Positions 52,662 to 61,211 of a stretch of DNA of 64,000 nt are shown in pieces. The DNA is from Labilithrix luteola. Lineage in GTDB: Bacteria; Myxococcota_A; Polyangia; Polyangiales; Polyangiaceae. Where the stretch lies: NCBI RefSeq assembly GCF_001263205.1, contig NZ_CP012333.1:3100001-3164000 (forward strand), given 5' to 3'. Position 1 is the first letter of the stretch, and every line of letters begins with the position of its first letter. The notes under the pieces were generated by a model. It searched no databases. It was not told the DNA's origin and saw only the letters and a program-made list of their open reading frames with translations. Position numbers and translations under genes: made by a program.

Positions 52662-54164
52662 TCACCTCTTGGCGCCGCCCGCCGTTCCACAACCACCGTT
52701 CGGTCGGGAATCGTCCGGGCAAATGAGAGCGCAAACGAGGCTCTGGATGTCGACCAACTCGTCCGGCGCGCAGTCGTCGTCGGTGATGTCTTCCTTCTTC
52801 ACACCGCCGTCGATCTTCACCTTGTATGCATAGTGCATATACTTCTGCACCATGTTCTCGCTCACCCACGCGTAGCCCTGATCGCCCCAGCTGGTTCCCC
52901 AGCTGTTGTGAATGAGGAACTGACGGCCCGACGGCGTCACCCGGTAACCGCTCATCGTGATGGCGTGGCCACCGCTCGGATCACTCCAATCGGGGATGAC
53001 GCCGTTCTTCATCTTCGAGTTCGACCAGGCATAGCCGTCGATCTTCATGGCGATCCAGAGGTCGGATCCGCTGGCGAGCGTCGAGATGATCTCGTCCATG
53101 TTCGGCGGAAGCGTCTGGAGTTTTTCGAAGTTGTTGATCTTGTAGACCGCCGACGAGTTCGCCTGGTCGTACTTCGCCATCAGCTTGCTGTCGTTGCGCC
53201 AGGTGCCGGGCACGGCGGAGGGCGTCACGTACGAACCGCAGTCTTCGTACGTCGCGTTGCCGAGCTCGCATGCCTCTCGATGGCTCTGGGGCCACACGCC
53301 GAGCGTGCCGATGGTCCGACCGAGATTCGCGTCGGCCGCGGTGCCCATCTGCGGGATGCCGTAGCCCGACCACACGTGGTTCGGCGACGCGGCGTTGGTC
53401 GCGTTTCCGGGCTGGAGCTTGCCGGCGCGGATGGCTGCGTTGTCGATCGTGGTCGAGAGAGAGAAGGCCGTGCACGAGCCGACCGGGCCCTGATCCTTGA
53501 TGGGTCCTTCGAGGTTCTCGGCGCGGTGGTCGACCGTGGAGGGGAAGGTCTCCGCCTTCACGTCGCCGGCACCAGCAACGCTTCCGGGCGTCACCGCGCG
53601 CTCACCGCCACCCTTGGCGCCGCCGACGTTCAGTCGGAGGTTGGCGAGACTGCCGAAGCGGCTCTTGACCATCGAGACCGGCTTCCAGAACGTGGTGCGT
53701 GCCTGGAGCGCCTTGGCCTTGCGCGTCGAGAGGTGGAGCACCGCCTTCGTCGACGACTGGTAGTTGTGGCAGTCCATCTTCACCCAGTTGCCGGGGGCCA
53801 CTTCCTGGAAGCCGCAGCCCTTCGGGTTGCGTGCCTTGAGCTCCTGGATCTTGGCGACGTTGATGGCCTCGGCCACGCCGGCGAGGTTCGGCGCAACGTG
53901 CTGAACGGGTGCGGCCGTCGCGGCAGGTGTGGTCGTCGCCCCCGGACGCCTGCCCACCGCAAGGGCCGGTCCATTCGCGGCAGGCTGGGGTGCCGGTGCA
54001 GCGGGCTTGGGAGCCGGCGCAGGAGTCGCCGCTCGAGGCGCCGCTTTCTGAGGGGCCTGGGCCCGGTTGTTGTCCGTCCCGACCTGAATCGAGCAGGCAG
54101 CTGCCGACAGGACGAGTGCGATCGACATCAGGGACGGCGCGCGTAGGGACATCCAGTTCCTCAT
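52662..54164 (-). CDS. papain-family (C1) cysteine protease-like lipoprotein
   Basis: A 500-residue predicted lipoprotein (lipobox SAAAC, C24) with an Ala/Pro linker (about 35-90) and an intermediate region (about 95-205) that could act as a propeptide. The peptidase domain has all catalytic residues: Q225 and C231 in KDQGPVGSCTAFS, H400 in PSGGHAITMSGY and N420 in LIHNSWGTSWGDQGYAWVS. It would be displayed at the cell surface or in the periplasm, fitting a predatory or degradative lifestyle. The Cys-rich tail (DDDCAPDELVDIQSLVCALI) is unusual for papains. Start ATG 54164 is the first codon that yields a lipoprotein signal. Confidence 0.88.
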   Translation of the reverse strand: MRNWMSLRAPSLMSIALVLSAAACSIQVGTDNNRAQAPQKAAPRAATPAPAPKPAAPAPQPAANGPALAVGRRPGATTTPAATAAPVQHVAPNLAGVAEAINVAKIQELKARNPKGCGFQEVAPGNWVKMDCHNYQSSTKAVLHLSTRKAKALQARTTFWKPVSMVKSRFGSLANLRLNVGGAKGGGERAVTPGSVAGAGDVKAETFPSTVDHRAENLEGPIKDQGPVGSCTAFSLSTTIDNAAIRAGKLQPGNATNAASPNHVWSGYGIPQMGTAADANLGRTIGTLGVWPQSHREACELGNATYEDCGSYVTPSAVPGTWRNDSKLMAKYDQANSSAVYKINNFEKLQTLPPNMDEIISTLASGSDLWIAMKIDGYAWSNSKMKNGVIPDWSDPSGGHAITMSGYRVTPSGRQFLIHNSWGTSWGDQGYAWVSENMVQKYMHYAYKVKIDGGVKKEDITDDDCAPDELVDIQSLVCALICPDDSRPNGGCGTAGGAKR

Positions 54165-54288
54165 TCCAAGGCTCCTCGCTCCGTCGTTCGACGGAAAGGG
54201 GGGCGATGGTATTCGGCCGAACTTCCTCGCGAAAGCATAAGAGGTCGAAAACTTGTCGGTTGGAAGTCGCACCTGATACGGCGGGAAC

Positions 54289-55140
54289 ATGAGCCATCGT
54301 GAGGGCAAAGGCGCCTGGCGCTCGGCCGGTGCTTCGGACGCTTCCTCAGATCGCGCGTTTCGCCCCATGTTGCGGGCGGGCGAGCGTTTTGCGCGCGACG
54401 CGGCGAACCGCCCGATCCTCATGTTCGAGGACGTCTACAAGTCCTACCGTCCCGGCGCGCCCGTCCTGCGCGGGATGAATCTCATCATCGAACGAGGCGA
54501 GTTCGTGTTCATCACCGGCCCGAGCGGGTCGGGAAAAAGCACGCTTCTGCGCATCCTGTACGCCGCAGAGAAGCCGGACGAGGGACGCATCTTGTTCCTC
54601 GGTCGTGACATCGTGCGCCTCCGCGACGAGTCGATTCCGTTTCTTCGCCGCAACCTCGGCGTCGTCTTCCAGGACTTCAAGCTCGTCCAATCGTGGAGCG
54701 TCTTCGAGAACGTTGCCATCACGCTCGAAGTGCTGGGCTTGCCCGCCAGGCTCATCCGTTCGCGCGTGGGCGAAGCCCTCGAGCGTGTCGGGCTCCAGGG
54801 CCGTGGTCAGGATCCCGCCGGAGTTCTTTCGGGCGGTGAGCAGCAGCGCGTCGCCATCGCGCGCGCCATCGTCGGCGAGCCTGCGCTCATCCTGGCCGAC
54901 GAGCCGACCGGCAACCTCGATCCGCAGCTCGCGATCGACATTCTCGGCCTCTTCGAAGAGATCCACGAGAACGGCACGACCGTTCTCTTCGCAACGCACG
55001 ATCGCTCGCTCCTCGACGTGCGCCCGCGCCGCCTGATCGTGCTCGACGAAGGCAAGGCGGTGGACGTTCCCACCGGCGTTGCCACCTCGGACGAGGATTT
55101 CGACGACCACGCGTGGGCTTCGAACGAACTTCCGGTCTGA
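54289..55140 (+). CDS. ftsE: cell-division ABC transporter ATPase FtsE
   Basis: A 283-residue ABC ATPase: Walker A ITGPSGSGKSTLLRIL, signature VLSGGEQQRVAIARAI and Walker B ALILADEPTGNLDPQ, with the FtsE-like N-terminus MFEDVYKSYRPGAPVLRGMN. FtsE pairs with FtsX to control septal murein hydrolases. An N-terminal extension of about 44 residues before MFEDVYKSY is atypical, so ATG 54421 (or 54367) may be the real start. ftsX follows after 23 bp and a LytM-type activator after that. Confidence 0.93.
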   Translation: MSHREGKGAWRSAGASDASSDRAFRPMLRAGERFARDAANRPILMFEDVYKSYRPGAPVLRGMNLIIERGEFVFITGPSGSGKSTLLRILYAAEKPDEGRILFLGRDIVRLRDESIPFLRRNLGVVFQDFKLVQSWSVFENVAITLEVLGLPARLIRSRVGEALERVGLQGRGQDPAGVLSGGEQQRVAIARAIVGEPALILADEPTGNLDPQLAIDILGLFEEIHENGTTVLFATHDRSLLDVRPRRLIVLDEGKAVDVPTGVATSDEDFDDHAWASNELPV

Positions 55141-55163
55141 CGGCAGACGAAAGGCACCTGGCA

Positions 55164-56054
55164 ATGCTCAACGGCTCGATTGGCACCACGAGGAGAGCTC
55201 GCCGCGGAATGCTTCGCGAGTGGCGACTTCACGCGCTCAGCGTGTTCTCGCTCGCCGTTGCGTTCGTGTGCCTCGGTGCAGCCTTGCTCGTCCTCACGAA
55301 CCTGCGCGCGATCGAGGAACGCTGGTCGCGTGCCGGTCGGGCATCCATCTATTTGAAGGACAATGCGCCCGCGCAGGACGTCGAGCAGTTGAAGACGGCG
55401 CTCTCCGCCGTGCAGGGAATCGTGGGCGTCCGCTACGTCTCGCCCGCGCAGGCACGCCAGGACTTCGGACAGACCGAGGCCGGCCCCAAGGCAGCACTAG
55501 CGGCGCTTCCCGTCGATGCGTTCCCCGCGTCGCTCGAGATCGAAGTGCGCCCCGACGTGACCGACAGTGAGCTCGAAAGCATGGTCGGGAAGCTGAAGCA
55601 GCTGCCCGCCGTCGACGACGTCGAGACCTACCAGGCTTGGACAGAGCGCCTCTCGCGCCTCATTCGTGGTGGTGTCGCGGCGGCGGCGCTCCTCGCGCTC
55701 GTCGTGTTCGCGTCGGTTCTCGCGGTGGTCGGCTCGACGATTCGACTCGCGCTGCAGCGCCGTCGTACCGAAGTCGAGGTCCTCAAGCTGGTCGGCGCGA
55801 GCGATCGCTTCATCAAGGGTCCGTTCCTCGTCGAAGGCAGCGCGCAAGGTGCTCTCGGCGCAGCCGGCGCAGTGGCTCTCCTCGCGGCTCTGTTCTTCGT
55901 CGTGCGCGGTCGCCTCGATGCGGAGCTCGCTGGCCTCGTCGGTGTCGAGCCCTCGTTCCTTCCTTGGTACGTGGTGGTCGGCATGATCGGCGTGGGCATG
56001 GTGCTGGGCACGGTCGCCGCGCTCCTCGGCCTCCGGAGGCTCGTCACCGTATGA
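55164..56054 (+). CDS. ftsX: cell-division protein FtsX
   Basis: A 296-residue permease-like membrane protein of the FtsX type: short cytoplasmic N-terminus, TM1 (LSVFSLAVAFVCLGAALLVL), extracytoplasmic domain (RASIYLKDNAPAQDVEQLK, VRYVSPAQARQDFGQTEAGP) and three further membrane segments surrounding RLALQRRRTEVEVLKLVGAS, the block typical of FtsX. ATG 55164 is chosen; an upstream in-frame GTG (55113) would overlap ftsE. Its stop overlaps the following gene by ATGA. Confidence 0.92.
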   Translation: MLNGSIGTTRRARRGMLREWRLHALSVFSLAVAFVCLGAALLVLTNLRAIEERWSRAGRASIYLKDNAPAQDVEQLKTALSAVQGIVGVRYVSPAQARQDFGQTEAGPKAALAALPVDAFPASLEIEVRPDVTDSELESMVGKLKQLPAVDDVETYQAWTERLSRLIRGGVAAAALLALVVFASVLAVVGSTIRLALQRRRTEVEVLKLVGASDRFIKGPFLVEGSAQGALGAAGAVALLAALFFVVRGRLDAELAGLVGVEPSFLPWYVVVGMIGVGMVLGTVAALLGLRRLVTV

Positions 56055-57091
56055 GTCTCCGCTCGCTGCCCAAGGGCTCGCTTGCGCTCGCCATTGCGCT
56101 CGTGAGCGGTGCGGCGGTGGAGGTCCACGCCGCCCCCGCACGAGAAACCAAGCGCGCCGAGCCCGCCCCGATCGCCACCACGGTCCAGGCGCCGGCCACG
56201 CCCACCACCGACGGACACCTTTCGCCCGCACTCGCACTCGCCGCGCTCGATCGACGTATCGCCGATCTCGACGCGGAAGAGCAGATCAGCAAGGGCGAGC
56301 TCGGATCCCTCGGCGCGAAGATCGCCGAAGCCCACACGCGCTCGCTCACGCGAGGGCGTGCCTTCTACCGTCTCACGCGCGCCGGCATGCTGCCGGTCGG
56401 CGGTGGCTTCAGTGAGCTCGTCTCGCATGCCCTGCGGGTCGAGCGATCCCGTCGCGCCCTCGCGGCGGATCTGGAGAACGAACAGAAGCTTCGCCAGCGT
56501 GGCGCCGAGCTCTCGCGGGCACTGGAACGCGTCGCACGCGACCGCATCGCCCTCTCGAGCCAGCGCACGGCCATGGACGCTGCACGCGTGGCCATGGACG
56601 ACGAGGCACGTCGTCAGAGCGCGTTCGATCGCGCGTTCGCGGGCGACAACGGCCCGAGCGACTTCGTCGCCGTCAATGCCGGTCCGGGCGCTCCGAGCGA
56701 TCGCGGCCAGGGCTTCGCAAGCTCACGCGGACGCCTTCTTTTCCCGCTCGCCGGACGCTCCGAGGTTCGCCCGACGCGCCGTGAAGGCACCGATGGGCCC
56801 GGCCTCGAGATCAAGACCGCCCTCGGTGCCTCGGTCCGCGCGGTCTTTGCCGGGCGCGTCGCATTCGCCGATCGCTACGGCCCTTACGGCCGCCTCGTGA
56901 TCCTCGACCACGGCGACCACTACTACACGGTGAGCGGCAACCTCGCCGGCATCGACGTGAAGGTGGGCGACGAGGTCTCGGCGGGCGAGCGCATCGGAAC
57001 CGTCGGCGACGAAGGCAAAGGGCCCACCCTCTACTTCGAGATTCGCCACGGCACAGAGACGCTCGCGCCGAGTCCCTGGCTCGGCGTCTGA
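56051..57091 (+). CDS. EnvC-like murein hydrolase activator (degenerate LytM/M23 domain)
   Basis: A 346-residue exported protein with a signal peptide, a coiled coil (about 55-195; LDAEEQISKGELGSLGAKIA, VERSRRALAADLENEQKLRQ) and a C-terminal LytM domain (about 225-346). The metal ligands of active M23 enzymes are missing: the HxxxD motif is replaced by GTDGPGLEI and the HxH position reads YYTVSGN, while the fold markers VILDHGDHY and GPTLYFEIRHG remain. This is the pattern of EnvC, an amidase activator driven by FtsEX. Translational coupling to ftsX (ATGA) supports the same role. Confidence 0.88.
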   Translation: MSLRSLPKGSLALAIALVSGAAVEVHAAPARETKRAEPAPIATTVQAPATPTTDGHLSPALALAALDRRIADLDAEEQISKGELGSLGAKIAEAHTRSLTRGRAFYRLTRAGMLPVGGGFSELVSHALRVERSRRALAADLENEQKLRQRGAELSRALERVARDRIALSSQRTAMDAARVAMDDEARRQSAFDRAFAGDNGPSDFVAVNAGPGAPSDRGQGFASSRGRLLFPLAGRSEVRPTRREGTDGPGLEIKTALGASVRAVFAGRVAFADRYGPYGRLVILDHGDHYYTVSGNLAGIDVKVGDEVSAGERIGTVGDEGKGPTLYFEIRHGTETLAPSPWLGV

Positions 57092-57102
57092 CGAGGCCGG
57101 CC

Positions 57103-57117
57103 TGAGCGCCCCGCTCA
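57103..57117. terminator. small hairpin between convergent genes
   Basis: TGAGCG-CCC-CGCTCA forms a perfect 6-bp stem with a 3-nt loop between the envC-like stop (57091) and the minus-strand stop (57115). Short, with no T-tract; a weak terminator candidate. Confidence 0.35.
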
Positions 57118-57897
57118 CGTGACCGTCAGGGCCTCCGTCTTCCAGAGGCCGTGGAGCGTGCAGCTCTCGTAGGCCGTGACGGTCGTGACGCCGGCGGGCA
57201 GCGTGAAGTTGACGGTCGGCGGCGCGGCATCCGTCGATGCGAATTCCCAGAGGCCCACGACGGTGTCTTTGCCGTCCACGGCGGCACGCAGATAGATCGT
57301 GGTGATATAGTGCACCTGCGCGGCGCCCGCTTCGGCACCGGCGTCCCCCCCATCCCCCGCATCCCCCGCATCGCCCGCGTCGGCTGCATCACCGGCAGCG
57401 TCGGGCTTCGCCGCATCCATCGCCGCGTCGGCGGCCGCGTCGGGCGTTCCGGCGTCGAGGCCGTTCGCGCCCATGACGTGCTGGATCACGACGGTCGCCC
57501 GCTTGTACGAGCCTGACGTTCCGAACTTCACCTCGGGCACGTGACTGCGCTCCTTGCCCGCCCACCTGCCGGGCGCAGCCGCCGAGAAGACGGGGCCGGA
57601 GAGACGCTTCTGATCGTCTTCGAGCTGTCGCGCACGCGCTTCCCAGCTCTGGTTCGGGAGCGTTGGCGGAGCATTGCCGGTATCGACCGGCGGCGATGAG
57701 CCGGGAACGTACTCGTCACCGTCCGTCGGTGGCGTCGACGGTTTGGACGAGTTGCTCGTCGACTCACCTCCTGGCCCAGCGATGCGATCGGAGGTGCTCG
57801 CGTCCGAGCAGGCCGCCACCACACGACCGAACGCCACTGCGCCCGTCCCGAAAACCAGCGCCCGAAGTGCCAACCGTCGATCGATCTTCTTGCTCAT
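57115..57897 (-). CDS. Tat-type lipoprotein with superoxide-reductase-like (SORL) domain
   Basis: A 260-residue protein. The N-terminus has a twin-Arg motif (KKIDRRLALRALVFG) and a lipobox (VVAAC, C30). After a Ser/Pro/Gly linker, the C-terminal part shows all five iron ligands of neelaredoxin-type superoxide reductases in order: H119 in RSHVPEVKFG, H140 in VVIQHVMG, H196 in VHYITTIYL, and C246 plus H249 in YESCTLHGLWK. The Lys of the usual EKHxP motif is absent. Between H140 and H196, normally about six residues apart, lies a low-complexity Asp/Ala/Gly insertion (about 146-193). It may reduce superoxide in the periplasm or be a repurposed iron protein; activity is not demonstrated. Confidence 0.75.
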   Translation of the reverse strand: MSKKIDRRLALRALVFGTGAVAFGRVVAACSDASTSDRIAGPGGESTSNSSKPSTPPTDGDEYVPGSSPPVDTGNAPPTLPNQSWEARARQLEDDQKRLSGPVFSAAAPGRWAGKERSHVPEVKFGTSGSYKRATVVIQHVMGANGLDAGTPDAAADAAMDAAKPDAAGDAADAGDAGDAGDGGDAGAEAGAAQVHYITTIYLRAAVDGKDTVVGLWEFASTDAAPPTVNFTLPAGVTTVTAYESCTLHGLWKTEALTVT

Positions 57898-58029
57898 GTC
57901 GCTACCCCGCCGGGCCGCACCAGAGCACGGACCAGACCAAGCAGCGCCGTGCGCTCGCGAGCACGGAATTCCAGGCACTTGAAGGCCCACGAATGGACCT
58001 TGCTTACCCCGGCCCCGGACGTAAGTGCG

Positions 58030-58082
58030 ATGCCATCTGGCATCAGCGCATCGCTCGCGGATCGTCTCGATCCGCGAGCGAT
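58030..58082. terminator. two adjacent hairpins downstream of the LeuA-like gene
   Basis: GATGCC-ATCT-GGCATC (58030-58045) is followed by a perfect 15-bp stem with a TCT loop: ATCGCTCGCGGATCG (58050-58064) pairs with CGATCCGCGAGCGAT (58068-58082). It sits 40 bp past the minus-strand LeuA-like stop. There is no T-tract, so Rho-independent action is uncertain. Confidence 0.5.
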
Positions 58083-58121
58083 CCGCGCTCGATTCGTGAC
58101 GGATGTGCCGATGCGCGCGCG

Positions 58122-59390
58122 CTAGGAAGCCTCGCGAACGCGCTCGACGACGGCCATGACCTCGTCGTCGGTCATGATCCGGTCGAGGCCCTTGGCGGTA
58201 CGCAGGATCTCGCTCACGAGTCGTTCGTTGCTCGGGATGTTCCGGAGCGCGAGCCAGAAGTTCACGTTCGAGGCGCCGCTCATGAAGCCGATGCAGATCT
58301 CCTGCGTGCGACCGATCATGCCGGCCGGGACGCCGCTGTAGATCCGATCGGCGAGCCAGCGATCGCCCTTCGCGATCGACTTGATGATCGCCGCGGCGTG
58401 CACCCCCGTCGCCGTTCGGAACGCGTCGCGCCCGACGAGCGGGTAGTTGATCGGGATCCCCCAGTGCAGCGCCTTCGACACCAGCTGGGAGTATTCGAGC
58501 AGCTTCGTGAGGTCGTGGCCCTCGTCGAGCTGGCCGAGCAACTTCAAGTTGAGGAGCATGAGCTCCATCGGCGCGTTGCCGACGCGCTCGCCCACGCCGA
58601 GCCCCGTCGCATGCACGCGATCGGCTCCGTACTCGAAGGCCCAGAGCGCATTCTCGAGCGCGAGACCGCGGTCGTTGTGACCATGCCAGTCGATGCCGAC
58701 GTCGGTGCGGCCCGTGCCGGCGATGACGTTCTTCGTGAACTGAATGAGATTGCGCACGCCGTCGGGCGTGGCGTGACCAACGGTGTCCGAGAGGCAGATG
58801 CGCGACGCGCCGTGATCAATCGCAGCGCGGAAGAGCGTGGTGAGCACGTCGGGCCGCGAGCGCGTGGTGTCTTCGGTGACGTAGGTGACCTCGAGGCCCG
58901 CCTTCACGGCGATGTCGATCGCCTCGGCGCTGCGCTGCGCGATCAACCCCACGTCCCAGCTCTCGGCGTACTGCCTGATCGGGCTCGAGCCGATGAACGC
59001 GTAGACGTCGATCGGAACGCCCGCGCGCTGCGAGAGCTCGATCATCGGCGTGATGTCGCTCACCACCGTGCGCCCTGCACACGCCACGCGGAGCTTCGCC
59101 TTCGCGCTGGTGAGCTCCTTGGAGATGCGGAGGCAGTCTTCGAACGCACGCGGGCTCGAGCCGGGCAGTCCGATGTCGGCCATGTGAATGCCGAGCTCCT
59201 CCATCAAGAAGAGGAGCTTCAGTTTGTCGTCGATGCTCGGATCGACGACGGAAGGATTTTGCAGTCCGTCGCGAAGCGTCTCGTCGAAGAAGGTCGCGTT
59301 CTTCGGCAAGATCCGCCCTTTGCGATTGACCTCGTTCCAGTCGAAGATGAGGTCAGCCGCGCGATCGCGCTCAGTGGCGAACTCGGACAT
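58122..59390 (-). CDS. DRE-TIM metallolyase-family protein (LeuA / HMG-CoA lyase-like)
   Basis: A 422-residue TIM-barrel enzyme of the acyltransferase/lyase superfamily that includes isopropylmalate synthase, citramalate synthase and HMG-CoA lyase. The metal-site motif is FFDETLRDGLQNPS; the HxH motif is GIDWHGHNDRGLALENA; further conserved blocks are YVTEDTTRSRPDVL, ICLSDTVGHATPDGVR, GLGVGERVGNAPMELMLL and YSGVPAGMIGRTQEI. DGLQN recalls HMG-CoA lyase whereas the rest is closer to LeuA-type synthases without the regulatory C-domain, so the substrate is left open. It diverges from a LuxR regulator 59 bp away, and a truncated paralogue lies at 63427-64000. Confidence 0.85.
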   Translation of the reverse strand: MSEFATERDRAADLIFDWNEVNRKGRILPKNATFFDETLRDGLQNPSVVDPSIDDKLKLLFLMEELGIHMADIGLPGSSPRAFEDCLRISKELTSAKAKLRVACAGRTVVSDITPMIELSQRAGVPIDVYAFIGSSPIRQYAESWDVGLIAQRSAEAIDIAVKAGLEVTYVTEDTTRSRPDVLTTLFRAAIDHGASRICLSDTVGHATPDGVRNLIQFTKNVIAGTGRTDVGIDWHGHNDRGLALENALWAFEYGADRVHATGLGVGERVGNAPMELMLLNLKLLGQLDEGHDLTKLLEYSQLVSKALHWGIPINYPLVGRDAFRTATGVHAAAIIKSIAKGDRWLADRIYSGVPAGMIGRTQEICIGFMSGASNVNFWLALRNIPSNERLVSEILRTAKGLDRIMTDDEVMAVVERVREAS

Positions 59391-59449
59391 GAAATGCAGT
59401 ATGCCATGAGCGCAACCAGCACACGACAGCAGCGAGAGGATCGGACCGG

Positions 59450-60574
59450 ATGGAAGAGGTGGGCAGTCTCGGCAGTCTCGATAGCGCGCGTCTCTCCGTC
59501 GTTCAGTACGGAACACGCGCGAGCTTCCGTCGGCGCGTCATGGATGCGATGCGACAGCTCGTACCAGCGTCGGGTGCGTTCTTCTGTTTTGGTACTGAAG
59601 ACTCGCGTGCTTACGCGGACTCGTCGCGACTCGTCGACAGCTCGCTCGTCCCCACGTCGACGAAGAACGTAGGGATTCGACTGACGCAAGCCTTCGGTTT
59701 CGAGACGAAGAGCGTCGTGGAGACGACGCGACGCGTCTACGTCGCCGACGAGCTGTACCCCGAGGACGAGCGCATGAAGCTCCCGTATTTCGCCGAGAAA
59801 TCGGGCGACGGGATGAAGCACGCGCTCCTCTTCTTCTTGCACGAAGGAGGCGTGCTGTTCGGGCTCGCAGGTCTCGAACGTCGCGAATCCGAAGGAGCTT
59901 TTACGGCCGACGACGCAAAGCGTCTCGAAGCGCTCGGCGCATTCGTGGTCGCCGGCATCCGCGCCCAGCTCGCGTACGACGAGCTCTCGCGTGAGGCCGC
60001 AGCTCTTCGCGCGTTCAGCAAGGTGAACGGCACTCTGTTCGTCGTCGATCGCGATGCAAAGAAGGTGGTCTGGGCTGCCAACCGCGACCGCGGCATCGAG
60101 TGGGAAGGTGACGTCGTTCCGATCGCAGACCACATCGTCGACGCGGCAGAGCAATCCCTCGCGGCGCGCGCGAAGGGCGACGCACTTCCAACGCCTCCTC
60201 GTTTGCCTTCCGGCGCTGTCGTCGGCGTCGCGAAGATCGATGGCGATCCCGTCTTCGGTGGAGCACGTTGCGTGGTGCTGCGCGTGGAGCCGCAGGAGAA
60301 GGCCCCCATCGAGGGACTCTCGAAGCGCGAACGCGAGATCGCTCGCTTGCTCGTGGCGGGCTACAGCGGCGTGAACGTCGCGGCCATCTCCGGTCTCTCG
60401 GAAAATACGGTCCGCACCTACGTGCGCCGCCTCTATCAGAAGCTCAGCGTCTCGAATCGCGCAGACCTCGTGCGCAAGCTCATGGCCCCCGAGCCGAAGT
60501 CGGCCACGCCCTCATCCGTGCTCGCACCGCCGCCGGATTCGTCCCTCGCGTTCGGCGACGACACGCTCGACTGA
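59450..60574 (+). CDS. LuxR-type transcriptional regulator with N-terminal sensor region
   Basis: A 374-residue regulator. The first 270 residues form an unassigned, GAF-like sensory region (VMDAMRQLVPASGAFFCFGT, FAEKSGDGMKHALLFFLHEG, GLAGLERRESEGAFTADDAK). The C-terminal HTH is of the LuxR/GerE class: GLSKREREIARLLVAGYSGV, NVAAISGLSENTVRTYVRRL, YQKLSVSNRADLV. Divergent placement from the LeuA-like gene suggests it may control that gene. The tail after the HTH is Pro/Ser-rich. Confidence 0.9.
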   Translation: MEEVGSLGSLDSARLSVVQYGTRASFRRRVMDAMRQLVPASGAFFCFGTEDSRAYADSSRLVDSSLVPTSTKNVGIRLTQAFGFETKSVVETTRRVYVADELYPEDERMKLPYFAEKSGDGMKHALLFFLHEGGVLFGLAGLERRESEGAFTADDAKRLEALGAFVVAGIRAQLAYDELSREAAALRAFSKVNGTLFVVDRDAKKVVWAANRDRGIEWEGDVVPIADHIVDAAEQSLAARAKGDALPTPPRLPSGAVVGVAKIDGDPVFGGARCVVLRVEPQEKAPIEGLSKREREIARLLVAGYSGVNVAAISGLSENTVRTYVRRLYQKLSVSNRADLVRKLMAPEPKSATPSSVLAPPPDSSLAFGDDTLD

Positions 60575-60677
60575 TCGAACGAAGCATTTAACGCGAACCC
60601 CGGCCAGAGTTCGCCCCTTCGGCACAACGGCAGAAAGCGCTCTTTCGGCGCAACGCGCCTTCCTTGGTCGGCATCAT

Positions 60678-60696
60678 GAAAATGACATTCATTTTC
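60678..60696. promoter_or_regulatory. Fur-box-like palindrome
   Basis: GAAAATGACATTCATTTTC is a perfect 8-3-8 inverted repeat. It matches the classical Fur box GATAATGATAATCATTATC at 15 of 19 positions with identical geometry, and ends 16 bp before the ATG of the next gene, where it would overlap a promoter or leader. It stands out as AT-rich in GC-rich DNA. Confidence 0.7.
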
Positions 60697-60712
60697 TTTA
60701 AGGTGCCGCCCT

Positions 60713-61114
60713 ATGGTTCTCGACGCCTCTCAGTTTCCCATCGTGTCGATGCACTACGACGATCACGCGAACGAACGAAGCCCGCTCGAGGTCCTCGGCG
60801 ACCTCGCGCGCGTGCTCGATCGGCGCGAGCCGTTCGTCATGTTCGGCTTCGGCTTCGATAGCTCACCGCCGAAACGGGACAAGGCGATCGCGAAGCAGAT
60901 GAACGACTGGCGGAAGGAGAACCGCGAGCGCCTCGCGTCTCTCTGCCGAGGGATGGTCGTCGTCGAACCGAGCGCCGCGAAGCGGCTCGCGCTCAACGCA
61001 TTCCGTCCCGTGTTCGCAAACTACTGGGGCTACGGCGTCCATCTCGTGGCGACGATGGACGAGGCGAACGAGACCGCGAACCGCCTCCTCCGCGCTCATG
61101 AAGAAGCGCACTGA
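60713..61114 (+). CDS. small soluble protein of unknown function, candidate Fur target
   Basis: A 133-residue cytoplasmic protein without signal peptide or membrane segment. Mixed alpha/beta character: a strand-turn start (QFPIVSMHYDDHANERSPLE), a helix with paired Arg/Asp, REPFVMFGFGFD, and a basic middle helix (KQMNDWRKENRERLASLCRG). I recognise no family. The Fur-box-like palindrome immediately upstream suggests iron-dependent expression. A strong hairpin follows, so it is probably a one-gene transcript. Confidence 0.75.
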   Translation: MVLDASQFPIVSMHYDDHANERSPLEVLGDLARVLDRREPFVMFGFGFDSSPPKRDKAIAKQMNDWRKENRERLASLCRGMVVVEPSAAKRLALNAFRPVFANYWGYGVHLVATMDEANETANRLLRAHEEAH

Positions 61115-61122
61115 GGCGGCCG

Positions 61123-61159
61123 CGAGCGCGCTTCATCTCGATCCCCACAAGCGCGCTCG
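61123..61159. terminator. bidirectional hairpin between convergent genes
   Basis: CGAGCGCGCTT (61123-61133) and AAGCGCGCTCG (61149-61159) form a perfect 11-bp stem around a 15-nt loop, 9 bp after the stop of the small unknown gene and facing the minus-strand lipoprotein stop at 61212. Confidence 0.6.
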
Positions 61160-61211
61160 ACGATCGGGACCTCTTCGCCGCCGAGCGCTGCCGTGGTCTC
61201 GCGTGCTCCCT

